Origin: Eutreptiella sp. 'Long Island Sound 2002'
Lineage: Eukaryota; Euglenozoa; Euglenophyceae; Eutreptiales; Eutreptiaceae
Reading direction: 5' to 3'
Assembly: GCA_964036045.1 (NCBI GenBank)
Contig: OZ038385.1
Coordinates: 61,041,919-61,105,918 of the forward strand
DNA length: 64,000 nt
How positions within the stretch are numbered: position 1 is the stretch's first letter; each line of letters starts with the position of its first letter. A program made the position numbers and the translations under genes. Shown piece by piece: positions 35,602 through 47,806 of this stretch. Under the pieces are notes generated by a model. That model searched no databases. It was not told where the DNA came from and saw only the letters and a program-made list of their open reading frames with translations.

Positions 35602-36069
35602 TTGTTCCCCTACAGGCCCCTGTTTCTTGTGCGGTCTGCTTTTGCCATGGATGGGCATGTTCTTCCCACTGTGGTGGTGGATGCGTACCGGGTGAAACTT
35701 GATTTGTCAGCTCCCCGGCACAATTCGAAAGATGAGTACATAAAAACAATTACTCATTGGGCAAAGCAACATGGTGTTGATGGGGCTTTGCAGCGACATC
35801 AAACGGGTGATGAGAGGGAGGGTACCAGACAGTTTATGGGTGGTTGAAGTATTTCCGGAAAAAATGGTGATTATTTTCACACCCAAAAACGAGGTCGCAG
35901 AAGGATTCTGTTTCAGACTGAGTGTGCAGAAGTTCAAGATGCTATCACCAAATTGAGAACGGAGTGTGAGTGTGGTTCTTTGACTGCACGAAGGTGTCTC
36001 TCTTGCTCCGAATATGTGTGTGATGGCTGTTGGTTGGATCACACCATAGCCATTTGTCCCGCCGTTTAG
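35602..36069 (+). pseudogene. Degenerate Cys-rich (B-box-like) gene fragment
   Basis: One frame with a single TGA at 35,845-35,847. The first part includes TVVVDAYRVKLDL and DEYIKTITHWAKQHGVDG and looks protein-like, but I do not recognise it. The C-terminal part is TECECGSLTARRCLSCSEYVCDGCWLDH followed by TIAICPAV and TAG; its C/H spacing resembles B-box fingers or the Cys-rich tail of piggyBac-type transposases. The rest of such a transposase is not visible. It is similar in style, not sequence, to 24,024-24,311. Confidence 0.4.
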
Positions 36070-36217
36070 TTAAAACCATGTATGGTGCAACTCACATGGG
36101 TTTTCCATTGCTTTGTGTTGCATCGTGGCAGGGAAGGATGACGTCCCCTTTGCTACGATACCAAAATTTTACCAAGAAAATGACCAAAAAAAATGGGTAA
36201 AAGGGTATCATATACTA

Positions 36218-36300
36218 CTGGCTCCACCAGCTCAGCGAAAAGGATCATAACACCTTACTGGTCTCACCAGGTTGGTGACCTAACCCTGGAATAGGGTTCC
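36218..36300. repeat. CTGGTnnnACCAG inverted motifs, copy 1
   Basis: Contains CTGGCTCCACCAG and CCTTACTGGTCTCACCAGGTTGGTGAC. A related block at 39,790-39,890 repeats the same order in the same orientation. A dispersed element end is the likeliest explanation. Confidence 0.5.
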
Positions 36301-38399
36301 AGGTCAGTGGCATGCGCATATGGCTTGTATGCATATACCTCAGGGAACACCATATATTCTGTCATCCAGCACCATGTGATGGACGTGCATGCATCATGGA
36401 CATTTTTGTGAGCGGCCGTGACAGACAGAATGTTCTTTCCGGCGCCTTTGGCACCACTGGTCATGTCAGGTCCAAGCCCGTCCAAGCCCAGTGGCACTAT
36501 CTTTAAAAAAAACGGGACAGAGGGGGCTGGACCTGTGGAGGGTTGCACACAGGGACCAGCTCCCGCCACTTCCCCTGGTGTGGAAATTGCTGGGTCGTGG
36601 TTCTCATCGATTGAGCGGACACGTTGGGGTCAGGTTGAGGGTTCGTGAGGGTGTGGGATACTTCACACCACAGTTTGCAGTGGCTTAAGGGCATGAATGT
36701 GTGCGGATATGGAGGCGGCAGCGTCATAGATAATGTTGAGGCTGTGAAGGGTCAGAGGTTGGAGTGCATGGCAGGTTGTGGATGCCACGCAGTTGTGGGA
36801 CCAATGTGTGGCAATTCTGGGGGGCTGTATGATGTGTGGGGTGGAGGATCAGTGTGGATTTTGGGCCCTTCCGGCACAGCCCTGGGCACACCACGGGAAA
36901 AGGCAGGCCCCGGGAGCGTGCACCCTGCCCTGGGTGCTGGGAGACCTTCAAAGACCCTCCCTGTCCTGGGGTACCTTCAGTAGGGAACGATGTATCCTCG
37001 ATCCACAGCGTCAGAATTTCCATGACCTAAACCGCAAGGAGCGGCGGGCCACAACCTTTCAGAATGACGACACTCAATCGCCCGACAGCCCTGAAAAGGT
37101 GGGCCGTGTGCATGGCATATGAGGCGCAGTTGTGTCTCAAGGCTGGAAATTGCCCCATGCTGATGATAATGGGGTGAAGGGCATGTATCAGAAACCACCT
37201 CCCCACAGTGCACTACACTGGGGAAAGGGGGGGGGGTTGTGGGGTGGGAGGGGGGGGCGGCGTTCATGCCCAATTTTCCAAACCCCCCCCGCGGGTGATG
37301 GGAGGCACATACAGGCCCGTAATGGGTGGGGAGTAGGGGGGGGGGTCCAACATATGTAACTCAAACCAATCATCACCACACACTGATCATTTTGATGTAG
37401 ATATCATGATGTAGATGTCATGGGCAAATGTTTATTTTTTCGTTTTTATTTTCGTTCGGGCCACTTTGCGGCGCGAAATCTGAGCCAGGACTGGGCCTCA
37501 GCCTGCCACTTTGTAAAGGGCTCTGTCACGGGAGCCCCTGTCATGAAGTCCCCCCACCCCGGGGTAAGGGGGCTCGAACCCCCCCCCCCTCCCCGCAACC
37601 CTTTTTCCCACCTCCCCTGTGAGACACTGCAACTACGAACGTGTGCAGAAAAGGTCCAAATACTCATACAAAGGGGCACTGCAGCGAAGGGGCCATGAGC
37701 AAGCTTCCTCACAAAGGAGGCTTGGAAACCCACTTTTGGAGGGTTACTTCGACAAGGCAAACACGTCACAACCGAGTTAGAAAAAAAATCTGTTCACATC
37801 CACAATAGCGAATTTACTGGGTCTGTCAGATTAAAAATGAACCCACCCTAGGCTTACACATGCAACACTGAGCCAAACGATTGCAAGTGGGCTGAAGAAA
37901 GCGTATACAGCATACCGCAGCAAAAAAAACCAGTTTTTTGTTCATCCTCATCATACACAACCATACCAATCGATGTGGTAAATAAGATTCAACTTCGTCA
38001 CAGTGGCAACTTCAGATCATTTTGGGGGCAAACCAAGATAGTCCAAAACAACACCACTGATTTCCCCATGCGCGTATCTCATGCAAGCGCCCAGAATAAG
38101 ACAAACAAAATCACACAATTCGACTAATGAATTTCCATCCACTATTCCTGGTTGCTGCCTGTTCACCCTGGCCTGGCAGCCTAAATATGAGGACAAACCG
38201 ATTCTGGGATATTCACTGCGGGAAGTACCACTGAACTGTGGTCGGTTGCACGGCAACGCTGACAAATCACCTTGAAGAAGGGGTGCCCGGCACCGCAATA
38301 GCCCCCATCCACAGCCCAAGGATCATCACGAGACAGCATGACCCAAATCACCAAATAATACCCAGAACCCCCAACTTCCATCTGCAACCTCCGGGGATA
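36301..38399. other. Gene-poor spacer downstream of the glycosyltransferase-like gene
   Basis: No coding segment recognised. Several G- and C-homopolymers (37,227-37,260, 37,285, 37,338, 37,580). Confidence 0.45.
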
Positions 38400-41300
38400 T
38401 CAGCGGTGCCCCCGTGCAGACTCCAATCGAGCATTGCGTGCCAAGCGCTTGATAGGGTTCATTTTTGGAGCTTGTTTGATGGGCTGGTTCTGGTAGCGGC
38501 CCCATGTGTGCTCCTCAGCCCCAAGGGTCTGCTCCGCTGCAAACTCGTCGGCAGTCAGACCTCTGGAACCGTTGTAGGGCAGCACACAATATGGCACTTC
38601 AATGACGTACGTAGAGATGGGCTGCAATCTTTCTGTGTCAGCACACTGCAATTGTAGGGAGCGGATCCACCAAGCTTCCTTCATTGCCAAAAAATTCTTG
38701 CACCGCCGAGAAGCTGGGTAGAAATAATCCGGGGTCTCTTTATCCACCGGCAGGTGCCCCCCCATCCGCAATCGCAAGAACCGGAAATTATCCAGAAGGG
38801 CAAGGCGCACTGGGGATTCCACTGGCGGAGCTGAAAAAGGAAAACAACGAAGTGGACGGTGCGAAAACATGCCATCAATCTCAAAACCCTTTAAAAAAAA
38901 ACCAGAGTGGTCCGAAAGAAACTCTACCAGGACTAACTGGGACTGAGGTGCTGGGGAAGGGGCTTACACATTGCACACTGTGCGATGTACCTCTACTACG
39001 CTTTTTTTGATGGATGAGGATGGAAAAGCATAAAATACACATCATTTAGAGCTTGCTGGAACAGCACCTCAGTGATGGGTGGGCTATGGTGCACAAAACG
39101 CCTTTTACCATTGCAGTTCAACATCATTCATCATCACGAGGGTCCTTGTAACAAGACATGATGTGCACAAAATGGTTCAAAGAAATGAACTCCTGGGGGA
39201 AGGGGTCATTTTCCGGGCCAATTCTGGAGCCCCCGAGAAAAAACAAATCTGCTAATGGGTCAAACAAGCAGTAAAACGGGAGACAAAAAGTTTTTCTTTG
39301 TTTTTGTTAGAATCCCCACAGCGGTGCGAAAATGTTGACTTGGCTACTTTTGACAGTTTCTGGAACATGCCCTTTCAGCTTGCCACACTCATAGCCAGCA
39401 CCCATTGTTGAGTCTTCCGCTTGAACTCAGCGGAATTTAATTTCACATGTCTGATTTTCATCTTGCAAAATTTGGAAGAAACCTCATTTGCCTACCCCAC
39501 ACATGCTTGCTGGTGGTGGTGGTGGTGGTGGTGGTGGTGGTGGTGGTGGTGGTGGTGGTGGTGATGGTGCTTGCTGTTGCTGCGGCTGCTGCCAAAATGG
39601 GGGAAACCCTACCCCTACTGAGTATGTGGACCAAGCTGGTGAGGAAAGGGACGTGCATATTATACACCAAACACTCCATTGCATATTTGCACTGACACCA
39701 AATACTCCACACACATTGCATACTTTGCACACTACAGCATGTCTGCTGTGCACCGTGCATATGCAAGCTCAGTCCTAATATGCAATTTTGATTGGTTACA
39801 CCAGCTTGGGAAAAAAAGGTGCGACTTTACTGGTTACACCAGGTACCGGAGATATAAGACCTTACTGATGAAACCAGCTTGGTGACACACGCTGCACCCT
39901 AAAAGGGCACCAGCGGTGAACCGAACCCTATCTCTCCAAACCTGGAACATTTTTCTGTTGGACACAGAAGAAACCTCAAGTGACATAGGGTGGTTTTGGT
40001 CACAAAAAGCCCAGTTGGTGGGTGGAAAGGGGGATCACAATTACAAAAAAACATATCGACACAACAACAGCCAAAGACATTGCATGCGATGAATGGCGAA
40101 ATGGTGCATTCCACAGGAGTATTCCAAACGTAAATGTCATGGCGGCAGTGCACAAAATCGCCGCAGGACAAACTCCTGAAAGGAATTCGGAAGCCCCATC
40201 CGTTCAATTTGACCCACAAACCCCAGACAACGAAAAATACACAACCCTGCATCGCAAGCTAGGAAGGTACCTGTTTTGACGTACCAACGGTGAATGCGTT
40301 CTGACTGAAAGTTGTGGGGAAAATTGAGGTTCTGAATGCACAAACCTGTGAATAACGGAGGCGGGCGGGTCTCACCACGCAACAACGCGTCACGAGAGGA
40401 ATGCTCCCACCTGCACCGCGTGTGGCTAGCTGGCTGTATCCCAAACTGATTAAACCTAATGTCAGAGATGGGCACTTCCCTGCTGCCGACATAGACTAAA
40501 CTGCAACAAAAATGGCAGTCCCCACGCATGAAGAATTGCATATGTGCATGCCGCACTGGCATCCAACACAGTCAGTCTCTCATGGGCACAGGCGAAGACG
40601 CCAATGTGGCCCACCGGTTCCTTGCTCAACAAATAGCAGGGGGAGCTCTCTGTGGCAGCACTCCAATAAGCATGCAATGGTGCGCTGTTGTTTTGCTGGG
40701 AATGAGGCAAGACAAGATACATGCTTGGTGGCCAAACCCCCGCCCAACCACCGCAAGAGTATTGCTCATCCATGACACACAAATTGTCTTATTCACATTG
40801 AGGCAGAAGTTGACGACTCACGGCCCACGGCTCAAATGTATTGAATGCCCTCCCGCCCCTGGGCCCATGAGTTCAAACAACCTCTCCCCATCGCTCTCTT
40901 CAGCATCGCTCATCTGCCTATCTACATTCTTCGGCCCGTCTCCACCGTCTTCCCATCCCCATCAGCCGCGCGGCCGTTCACCAAATCACCGTCGTTCTTC
41001 CCATGGGAATGCACAGTAATCCGAGCGATAGCGCGATACGCAAGATAGAGAGGGGTTGACCTTTGTAGAGGTCCAAATATGAAGAACTCGTGATTCCTGT
41101 GGCCAGCATGGCTCGGTCATTGATGCCTTTGTAGTCGCCTCCCCAACGAGGCACGTACACACTGTCGACATCTAGTTCCGATAGCACGGGAATGGGGTCA
41201 ATGTACAAAACATCCGGACGCAGCCACAACACCCAGTCAAATGCGATTCCTGTGACACAGCAATTTGAATGGCCTTTGAGGTCATTTCGGCTTCGGAGGT

Positions 41301-43891
41301 TTGGGGCACGTTGGTGGGGGGGCCCCGACATTCGACATTCGAGTCAGTAGAAAGTTCAAAAAAAAAAGATACTTTGTCGCGTTGGGACACACGTCGGATT
41401 TACGGAAGGTGTCATGTTGGGGTTTCGCGGATTCCACGACGAAGGCAAAGCAAAAATGAGCAAAAAACCAAGAAGAAATATTGCGATGCACGCGGATCCT
41501 AGCCCTCTATTCCAGTTCCATTTCGAGGTTGTGAAACCTCCATCATGTTGGCCTTGTACGCAACGCAATGCCAAAGGCAACGAGCAAAAGCTCCACACAA
41601 TTCAAAAAAACATAATGTGCAATCCATGCAACACAATCGATGTTCACCAGTACACACACGTACAAGCGCTCTCTCGCCGTTTAGGGTCGGTCGCTTGATA
41701 ATGATACACAGAAGAGGGTTACACAGGAGACGCTAGTACTCTTGACAAACAAATGGCAACCTACGAAATTAGGTCGTGCCTATGTGCACCCGCATCCCTT
41801 GCCCAAAGTGGACCGCAAGATCCAAGGACAGTTGGGGGACTATCGGTTAGGCCAACTGGGCACGAAATGCCAGACAAATTCTAGCAAGACTAGCTGGACA
41901 CCCTGCCTATCGAGTTGCGGGACATCAAATGATTTATCTGGTGCCCGCCTGATGGGGTAGGCTGTCGATTGTTGCTCAGTGGATGATTCTTCATGCTGTG
42001 TGATTGGCAAAGGCGGTGGCTGGAGTGGGCTTTGGCGGGGTACACAAGCTATGTGTTGCACTGCACAGATTGCATTTTGCACTGCACAGATTGCATCCTG
42101 CATTGCACCGTCCATCCCCTGATTGCGTTTTGCACGCGCAAGGTGCACTGCCCCCCATGCAAAACACAACCTCAATGGTGCAAAACACATATAGTTTTTG
42201 TGCAAATCACAGCTTCGCGGGCGGGTACAACGGTCCCACATCTCATCGCGGTTCGATAATGTGCAGCGCAATGGGAAGATGGGGGTGGGGGGGTTGCGTT
42301 GCGGTGTTGGCGAGGTGGTATGTGGGGTATGTGCGGGTGTGTGCGGTATGCGTGCGGTTCTTGTTCACGAGCATTCCATCTCGACAATCAGAAGTGTAGT
42401 ATCCCCCATAGGTCTCCGGTCTTACGTCGTCGGTGGTGAGCGAGCAAAGAGAGACGGTGCAAATCACAAGAACGGCTCACCGATGATGCATCAAGATGGG
42501 CGCAAAAAAATAGACACTCAGGGAAGTACCAATTTACGAAGGTGCCTGGAGGACTTGACGTCACGTTTAACGAATGCAATTTAGTGGGCCGCAAACACAT
42601 GCCTGTCTTGTTTTCATATTCTTTGCGCAATACGTCCGCGCGCCACTTCAAATAGATCTGCTCAAGAAAGACGTAGGTGTAGCGCTTTTTCCCCCACCAA
42701 TGCAAAGAAGGTTGATGGTAGTTTTCCATCGTATAATTGGTACATTCCTCAGGGAACTCCAATTCTGGGGTGAATTCGACGTGCACCGCAACCTGCAACC
42801 AAGTGCGGGTCAAACGCAATGCCAAAGGGAAACGAGCACAACCACGACACACATGTGCGACCTTTGGGGAAAACACAAAACGGAGTATGTCTCCCTTGAT
42901 GTCCCAACCTTCGACATCCGCCTTCGGGATGCATGAGAGTCCATCCAAGCTCTAGTGACCCATGGCCAAGGGCGGACACAGGAAATGCGACATTTGGAAA
43001 TATTGTTCCACCGCAAGGTCAAGGCCCCTTCCCACAGGTGTAATGCTCAAATCTCTTGTTCCACCACCATTTTCCCCGGCCTTCGTCCTTGGGCATGCAA
43101 CCGCACTATCTCCGGGCTTTAACGACATATGTGGTGAAAGATAAGGAGATGTCTTACGGCATCGGTTTGAGCTTCCTTTGAGCTTTGAGAAAGAAAAAAA
43201 GAAGCAAACTGCAACGTCACCAAAGAAGACCATATTGGCTCTTATCCAACTTCGTTCGTGATTTTCTTTCCCCGCATCTAGGAGTATCCAGGAGCCAAAG
43301 GCGCCATGCATGAGCAACCCTATTTGATTTTCCCTTTCATGATTCCCGCAACCGCCATCTCGTAGACTATCACCCATCCTCGAACTTGAGCAAACGAGGA
43401 ATCAATGTTGTGGAGCCGTGGCTTGTGACTCTCGCATCCGTCGAGCGCCACCCCATGCAGTTTTGTGCATCATAGTTCGTGGCTTCATGATTCTCGGCGC
43501 GTTTTCTTCGTGTCACCTCATGAGACTCATGATTTTCTAGATGTGCAAACAAAGCGAAGCGCCACAGGGGACATACATTTGGGATTAGGCGCAGCATCTC
43601 AATTTGACTTGCCGTTTGATCCGCGGGCGCCACGGCAAAAATGTGCACGTCGTAACCCGTGTTCTTCAAGGGTTTGATGATGTTCTCATTGAAACTACAT
43701 ATAGTCCTATTGAAGGTCCGGGCTTGCCCAGTTAGTAGTATGGTTGCGTATTTTGCACCCCCGGCTTGGGTAATACATGAAATGAAAATTAGAACAAACC
43801 ATGCATAATGCACCAACATGGGCTGCAAATGCGACCAAGGAAGAGGCTCTATTGTCGAGACGGTTGATATGGACGACGTTCGCTCTCCCAA
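38400..43891 (-). CDS. Glycosyltransferase-like type II membrane protein, four exons
   Basis: Proposed exons: 43,891-43,577; 42,792-42,603; 41,249-41,040; 38,830-38,400, giving 381 residues. Phases agree at all joins. Intron 1 is GTATGT...TTGCAG, phase 0. Intron 2 is CAG|GCATGT...CACAG, a GC-AG intron, phase 1. Intron 3 ends in a strong TTTTCCTTTTTCAG, phase 1; its donor is C|GTATCG or an alternative 21 bp earlier. Residues 30-45 (YAWFVLIFISCITQ) form a signal anchor. ILLTGQARTFNRTI follows, then ELEFPEECTNYTME with a glycosylation site. Joined exons 2 and 3 read through YENKTG into FDWVLWLRPDV, a typical glycosyltransferase-type segment, then VPRWGGDYKGINDRA. Exon 4 gives VIEVPYCVLPYNG and a basic tail. 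It resembles plant/algal proteins of the DUF7796 kind. Likely Golgi; substrate unknown. Exon 4 membership is the least certain part. Confidence 0.65.
39511..39569. repeat. (GGT)n microsatellite
   Basis: About 17 uninterrupted GGT/TGG units inside the proposed third intron of the glycosyltransferase-like gene. Poly-Val, poly-Gly and poly-Pro frames across it are artefacts. Confidence 0.95.
39790..39890. repeat. CTGGTnnnACCAG inverted motifs, copy 2
   Basis: TTGGTTACACCAG, CTGGTTACACCAGG and CCTTACTGATGAAACCAGCTTGGTGAC; matches 36,218-36,300 in order. Lies in intron 3 of the gene. Confidence 0.5.
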
Positions 43892-45434
43892 AACTTGTTC
43901 ACGAAGGCACGAATGAGCGCCAACCCCTAGGGGCTACACATCCCATACCGCATGCACCAGAGTAAACTCAGTTGCCGTTCAATAGTATCCACTACCACCT
44001 CCTCATTTTGGCTCTGCCAGTACCTCCTCTCATTCATTTATCCTCTGTATCTACATTGTCACTTCCCCCTCGCCGACCCCTCATCTATTCACCGTGCGGC
44101 GGTTTCGTAACCGTATTCCAGCCAATCCCATATCACAAACGGCAAAAAGACGAACTCCGGACCTCACACCATTAATTGTCATAATCTCACCGGAGGGTAT
44201 GAAAGCACAATCGCCCCTCTAGCGGCTTACAATCTTCATTGCAATTCCTCGCCGATTCTGCTGTCGTAAAAAGGCTCCCAAGTCACGAGATCGTGTTGAG
44301 CTTTTCAAGATAAAGAGGGACTGCAAGAAGGGGTTCTCCTCAAAGGCCCTAACTTCCTGCCATCCATCCAAAATGTCCTTTGCTTGGTTGTTTGAGGGTA
44401 AGGACGTTTGGTTACTTGTGGGTATGCGCTATGAACGCAACAGGTTTTTAGACTTCATTTTTGGAGAACTTCGGTATTTTCAGCACACGAGGGGTAAATC
44501 TTTTCTAGCCCACGGAACAACAGGGGGGGACTCGCAAGACTAGAGGTGCTACAGGGCCGCGCGGCTTTTGGCTGCGGCCGTCAGAGGCACGGGGGGGAAA
44601 AATGGGACGGGGGACCCCGAACACGCGCCCGGCCACCAAAAGTTTAGTAAGGGAAAAAAGGTCAAAATGTTCTGGGGAAACCCCCAACATCGCGATTTTA
44701 GTAGGGGAATTGCCCTGTTGGGGGGGTGGGGAGATGCGACATGCCAACAGGTTTAAGGTAAAACGCCCCTATCGAGGGCCACTTTTGGTCCGGCAAAATC
44801 TGGCCGATTTCTGCAGACCTAGAGGGCCAGTTTTTTTCAGGTTACAGATGCCGGCTGGGGCCAGTGATTGCCGTTTACATAACCTTTTTTGGTCGCAGGA
44901 CCATGGAGAACAATTTAGATAGAAATCGCCCTTTTTAGTAGGGGTGGACAAGGCTTGTTAGGAAAGTTGAAACACCTACTTGGGGGGGGGAGGGGGGCTT
45001 GTTTGGGCACATATGGATGAGGTAAACACACGTCAATGGTTTTTTTCCGTGGCCCGCCCTTGGACGTGTCGTTTCTAGCCTACACCCATTTGGTAGTGCG
45101 ATCTGAACTGGCGCGCGCGATCGCAGCAGAGAAAAATAAAAAACGAAGAAAAAAAAGGTACAGCCGGAAAAAATAAAGCGGAAAATCGTTTTTTCCGACC
45201 TCAGAAACCTCTTAAAAAATTTTACGCCGCTGTTTGGCGAGGTCGCAAAACTTAGGACACTCACAGAAAACCAAGGACAAGAGAGTCGCGACGACGACGA
45301 ATTTGAGCATTGCTTGCCCCAGAACACCTAGCAAAGTGCGTGTCCTAGGCACTAGTGACTTGTGCGCGCCCCAACCACGGAGGAGGAGAAAGAAAGGGAA
45401 AACACGCACAACGAAGAGCAAAAGAAAACAAGTG
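43892..45434. other. Region upstream of the glycosyltransferase-like gene
   Basis: No second gene recognised. It includes G-runs (44,725; 44,978-44,995). The promoter of the minus-strand gene should lie just after 43,891, but I see no motif I would name. Confidence 0.4.
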
Positions 45435-45667
45435 GAGGGGGGCTCCACGAGATGGGGAAGGGCAGTGTGCGGGCTGCGATCGCCTCTGAAAGGTATCTGT
45501 CGGACGTGGAAGTCAAATTGCACAATATGCACATGCATGATCAAGTATTTATAACAAACAACGATGAGCATGTTGAGGAAATTGCAATGAAGCAATGATA
45601 CATGATATGTTGTGGAGGGTGTGGAAAAGTAGGATTAAATGAATCCTTCGTCTTTCGTGCTTGGTCT

Positions 45668-45710
45668 GGCTTTTCCTTTGCTGGTGCGAAGCACCATCAA
45701 AAGAAAAGCC
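45668..45710. other. Hairpin of satellite unit B, copy 1
   Basis: Arms of 20 bp (GGCTTTTCCTTTGCTGGTGC and its partner) around GAA, 18 of 20 positions paired. It sits about 70 bp after the stop of the short frame. The same 43 bp recurs at 48,040 and 56,482. Confidence 0.8.
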
Positions 45711-46151
45711 TTATTACGTTTTTAGCCGTTTTCGGGTCACCTTTGTATGTCGGAAGTGGAGCCAGGCGGTAACAAACAAGAGCAAAAACACTCCTTTGCC
45801 TTGTGTTTAAGCTAGCAGCGCAAAGACAGGGAGGGTGCATTTGGCAAGATTAGCGACACAGGTTGCAAATAGCATACAATTGACATATTCATAACTCGGG
45901 CCTATTGTATCGGATTTTGACGAAATGAATGGCAATTTCGGTCAATTTGGGAGTATTCATTTCATTTTTGAGCTTCCGAAGGCGGCTGTATGCGCTGAAA
46001 ACCGTCAAATCAAAAAGCGCTGGCAAAACAAAATGACGGCGGTTTTTCAACTATACAGCAAGACGAGGCTTTTCGAATTATTTATAAAACTGGTCTTAGA
46101 TCGAAATTTCCTGCACTGTAGCCCGATTTCACTTTGAACTGTCAAAATGAA

Positions 46152-47368
46152 CGCAAGTGTTATCCGGAGAAATGCGTTTTCTCCGGATAAGGGCTTATCC
46201 GGAGAAAATCGGCGCGGAGGCGCCAGAACAGCCGCAGAACAGCCGCCAGAGTCAAAAACGTGGGATTTTCCTAAGTGCGCTGGCGCTGGCGGCTGGCGCG
46301 AAACAGGCCGGCAGGGGTGGAACCGCCGCTGGCCGTTTGAGACACCGTTGCATTACCACTCAGCTGCTGCAGCACTGATACCATTCCGAAAATTATTTGA
46401 TATATATTTGTCTAGAGAAAAGTGAAATTTTTAAAAAAACCAAAGGCCCCGGGCACACTGACCGGAAACTCACAATGGGGCTTGCACACAACATTGCACG
46501 ACACATGTCCACAGCTGCAATGCCTTACAATCAGGTTTGGGGGTGTGGGACAAGGTGGAAGTGCCCTTTTATTGGACCCAAGAGTGTTTTTGACAAACCA
46601 TGGTGCAAAGGTGTTAGGGGGGTAACTTGGCGCCACCGTGGTGTTTTTCCAATCCGTTTGGACCATTGGAAAGCCTAAGGTGTCTACTTTTCAAATATGC
46701 ATGGCCGTGCTAGGCCGTCTCACACCGGCTTGGAGCGGTCGGACCATCATGGGTTGGAGGTTGGTCAAAAAAGTGACAATTTTTTTTTTGTCAGAACAGG
46801 GTTGCCAAAAGTCCCGGGGGGGTAACTTGGCGCCACCGTGGTGTTTTTCCAATCCGTTTGGACCGTTGGAAAGCCTAAGGTGTCTACTTTTCAAATATGC
46901 ATGGCCGTGCTAGGCCGTGTCACACCGGCTTGGAGCGGTCGGACCATCATGGGTTGGAGGTTGGTCAAAAAAATGGGGATGATACATCACTCAGCAAATC
47001 AACATCAATAATTTTGGGCCTTTTGCCCCTCATGGTGCTATGGGCTTGCATTTTGCAACAATAGGCTAAGGAGACAAATTTTGACAAGTCGAAAATCTAA
47101 AATTTAACGGCTAAGGAGACAAATTTTGACAAATCGAAAATCTGAAATTTAAAGGCTAAGGAAACAAATTTTGACAAATTTAACATCTCAAATTTAACAG
47201 ATGTACCATAGAATAATAACAGTAATAATAATACAAATGTAGAAAAATATAAAATATACTGTACTGTCCTATAATGGGCTGAAATTGACCAAAATCTGGC
47301 TGCGGCGCCGATTTTCTCCGGATAAGCCCTTATCCGGAGAAAACGCGTTTCTCCGGATAACACTTGCG
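46152..47368 (-). mobile_element. 1,217-bp TIR transposon with 9-bp target duplication (MULE-like, non-autonomous)
   Basis: Both ends read CGCAAGTGTTATCCGGAGAA inward. The flanks are CAAAATGAA at 46,143-46,151 and 47,369-47,377, and satellite copy 2 shows the uninterrupted site. Nine-bp duplications with long complex ends are typical of Mutator-like elements. The ends contain repeated TTATCCGGAG in both orientations, so each can fold. On the minus strand a start codon at 47,051 opens MQAHSTMRGKRPKIIDVD but runs to a stop after about 25 codons; the same start is in the 57-kb copy. The interior has a 46-bp triplicate (47,067-47,215) and a 200-bp duplicate. No transposase is present. Confidence 0.88.
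46621..46979. repeat. Tandem duplication, period 200 bp, inside the TIR element
   Basis: GGTAACTTGGCGCCACCG occurs at 46,621 and 46,821, each followed by about 160 bp of nearly identical sequence ending GGTTGGAGGTTGGTCAAAAAA. A single inverted copy lies at about 57,455-57,600, overlapping the short gene at 57,254. This is an internal component of the element family. Confidence 0.9.
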
Positions 47369-47806
47369 CAAAATGAAAGATCGCAAAAGCCGGCGACTGC
47401 GAAATGCACGCGTGCACAGCAAATAAATAATATGGCAAATAGATTTCTTGGGTTTTGGGGCCTGTGGCTTATATATAGTGTTGTTCGGCACCTCAACTTT
47501 GCTGGTGCACCTTTAAATCGCATCCCTAGCTTATATGGAAGTAGTGGATGCTAGTAAAGAAGTTAAAACCTTGTAAAGGTCCTAACTTTGCAAAACAGCC
47601 ATGATCAATCAAAAGCAATATCACAGCGCCAATCAGCTCTTTGAGGCGGTCATTTAGAGGGGCTGCATCGTACACTTTTGGGATATGTTTCGTTTCGGCG
47701 CGCGGATCGTATATAATGGCATAAAGACTGCTTTTAGAGGGGGGCGGGGCCCCATTCCCCGGCCCCCCAATTAAAAGCCCCCCATGGGGGGGGAGGTGAA
47801 CAAGCG

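Larger units (their letters stand above)
45435..47806 (+). repeat. Satellite unit B, copy 1, interrupted by a TIR element
   Basis: B starts GGAGGGGGGCTCCACGAG and ends GGTGAACAAGCGG. Removing the TIR element and one target duplication leaves about 1,146 bp, matching copy 2 (1,151 bp). It contains a short frame ending DEHVEEIAMKQ plus stop (45,598), a 43-bp hairpin (45,668-45,710) and TATATATAG near 47,471. Confidence 0.9.

Noticed and set aside
39447-39778. Poly-Val, poly-Gly and poly-Pro proteins
   Set aside because: Translations of the (GGT)n microsatellite inside an intron.
42961-43576. Extra coding exon between exons 1 and 2 of the glycosyltransferase-like gene
   Set aside because: The frames read through GTATGT into sequence without protein character, while splicing at that donor gives a coherent in-frame join.
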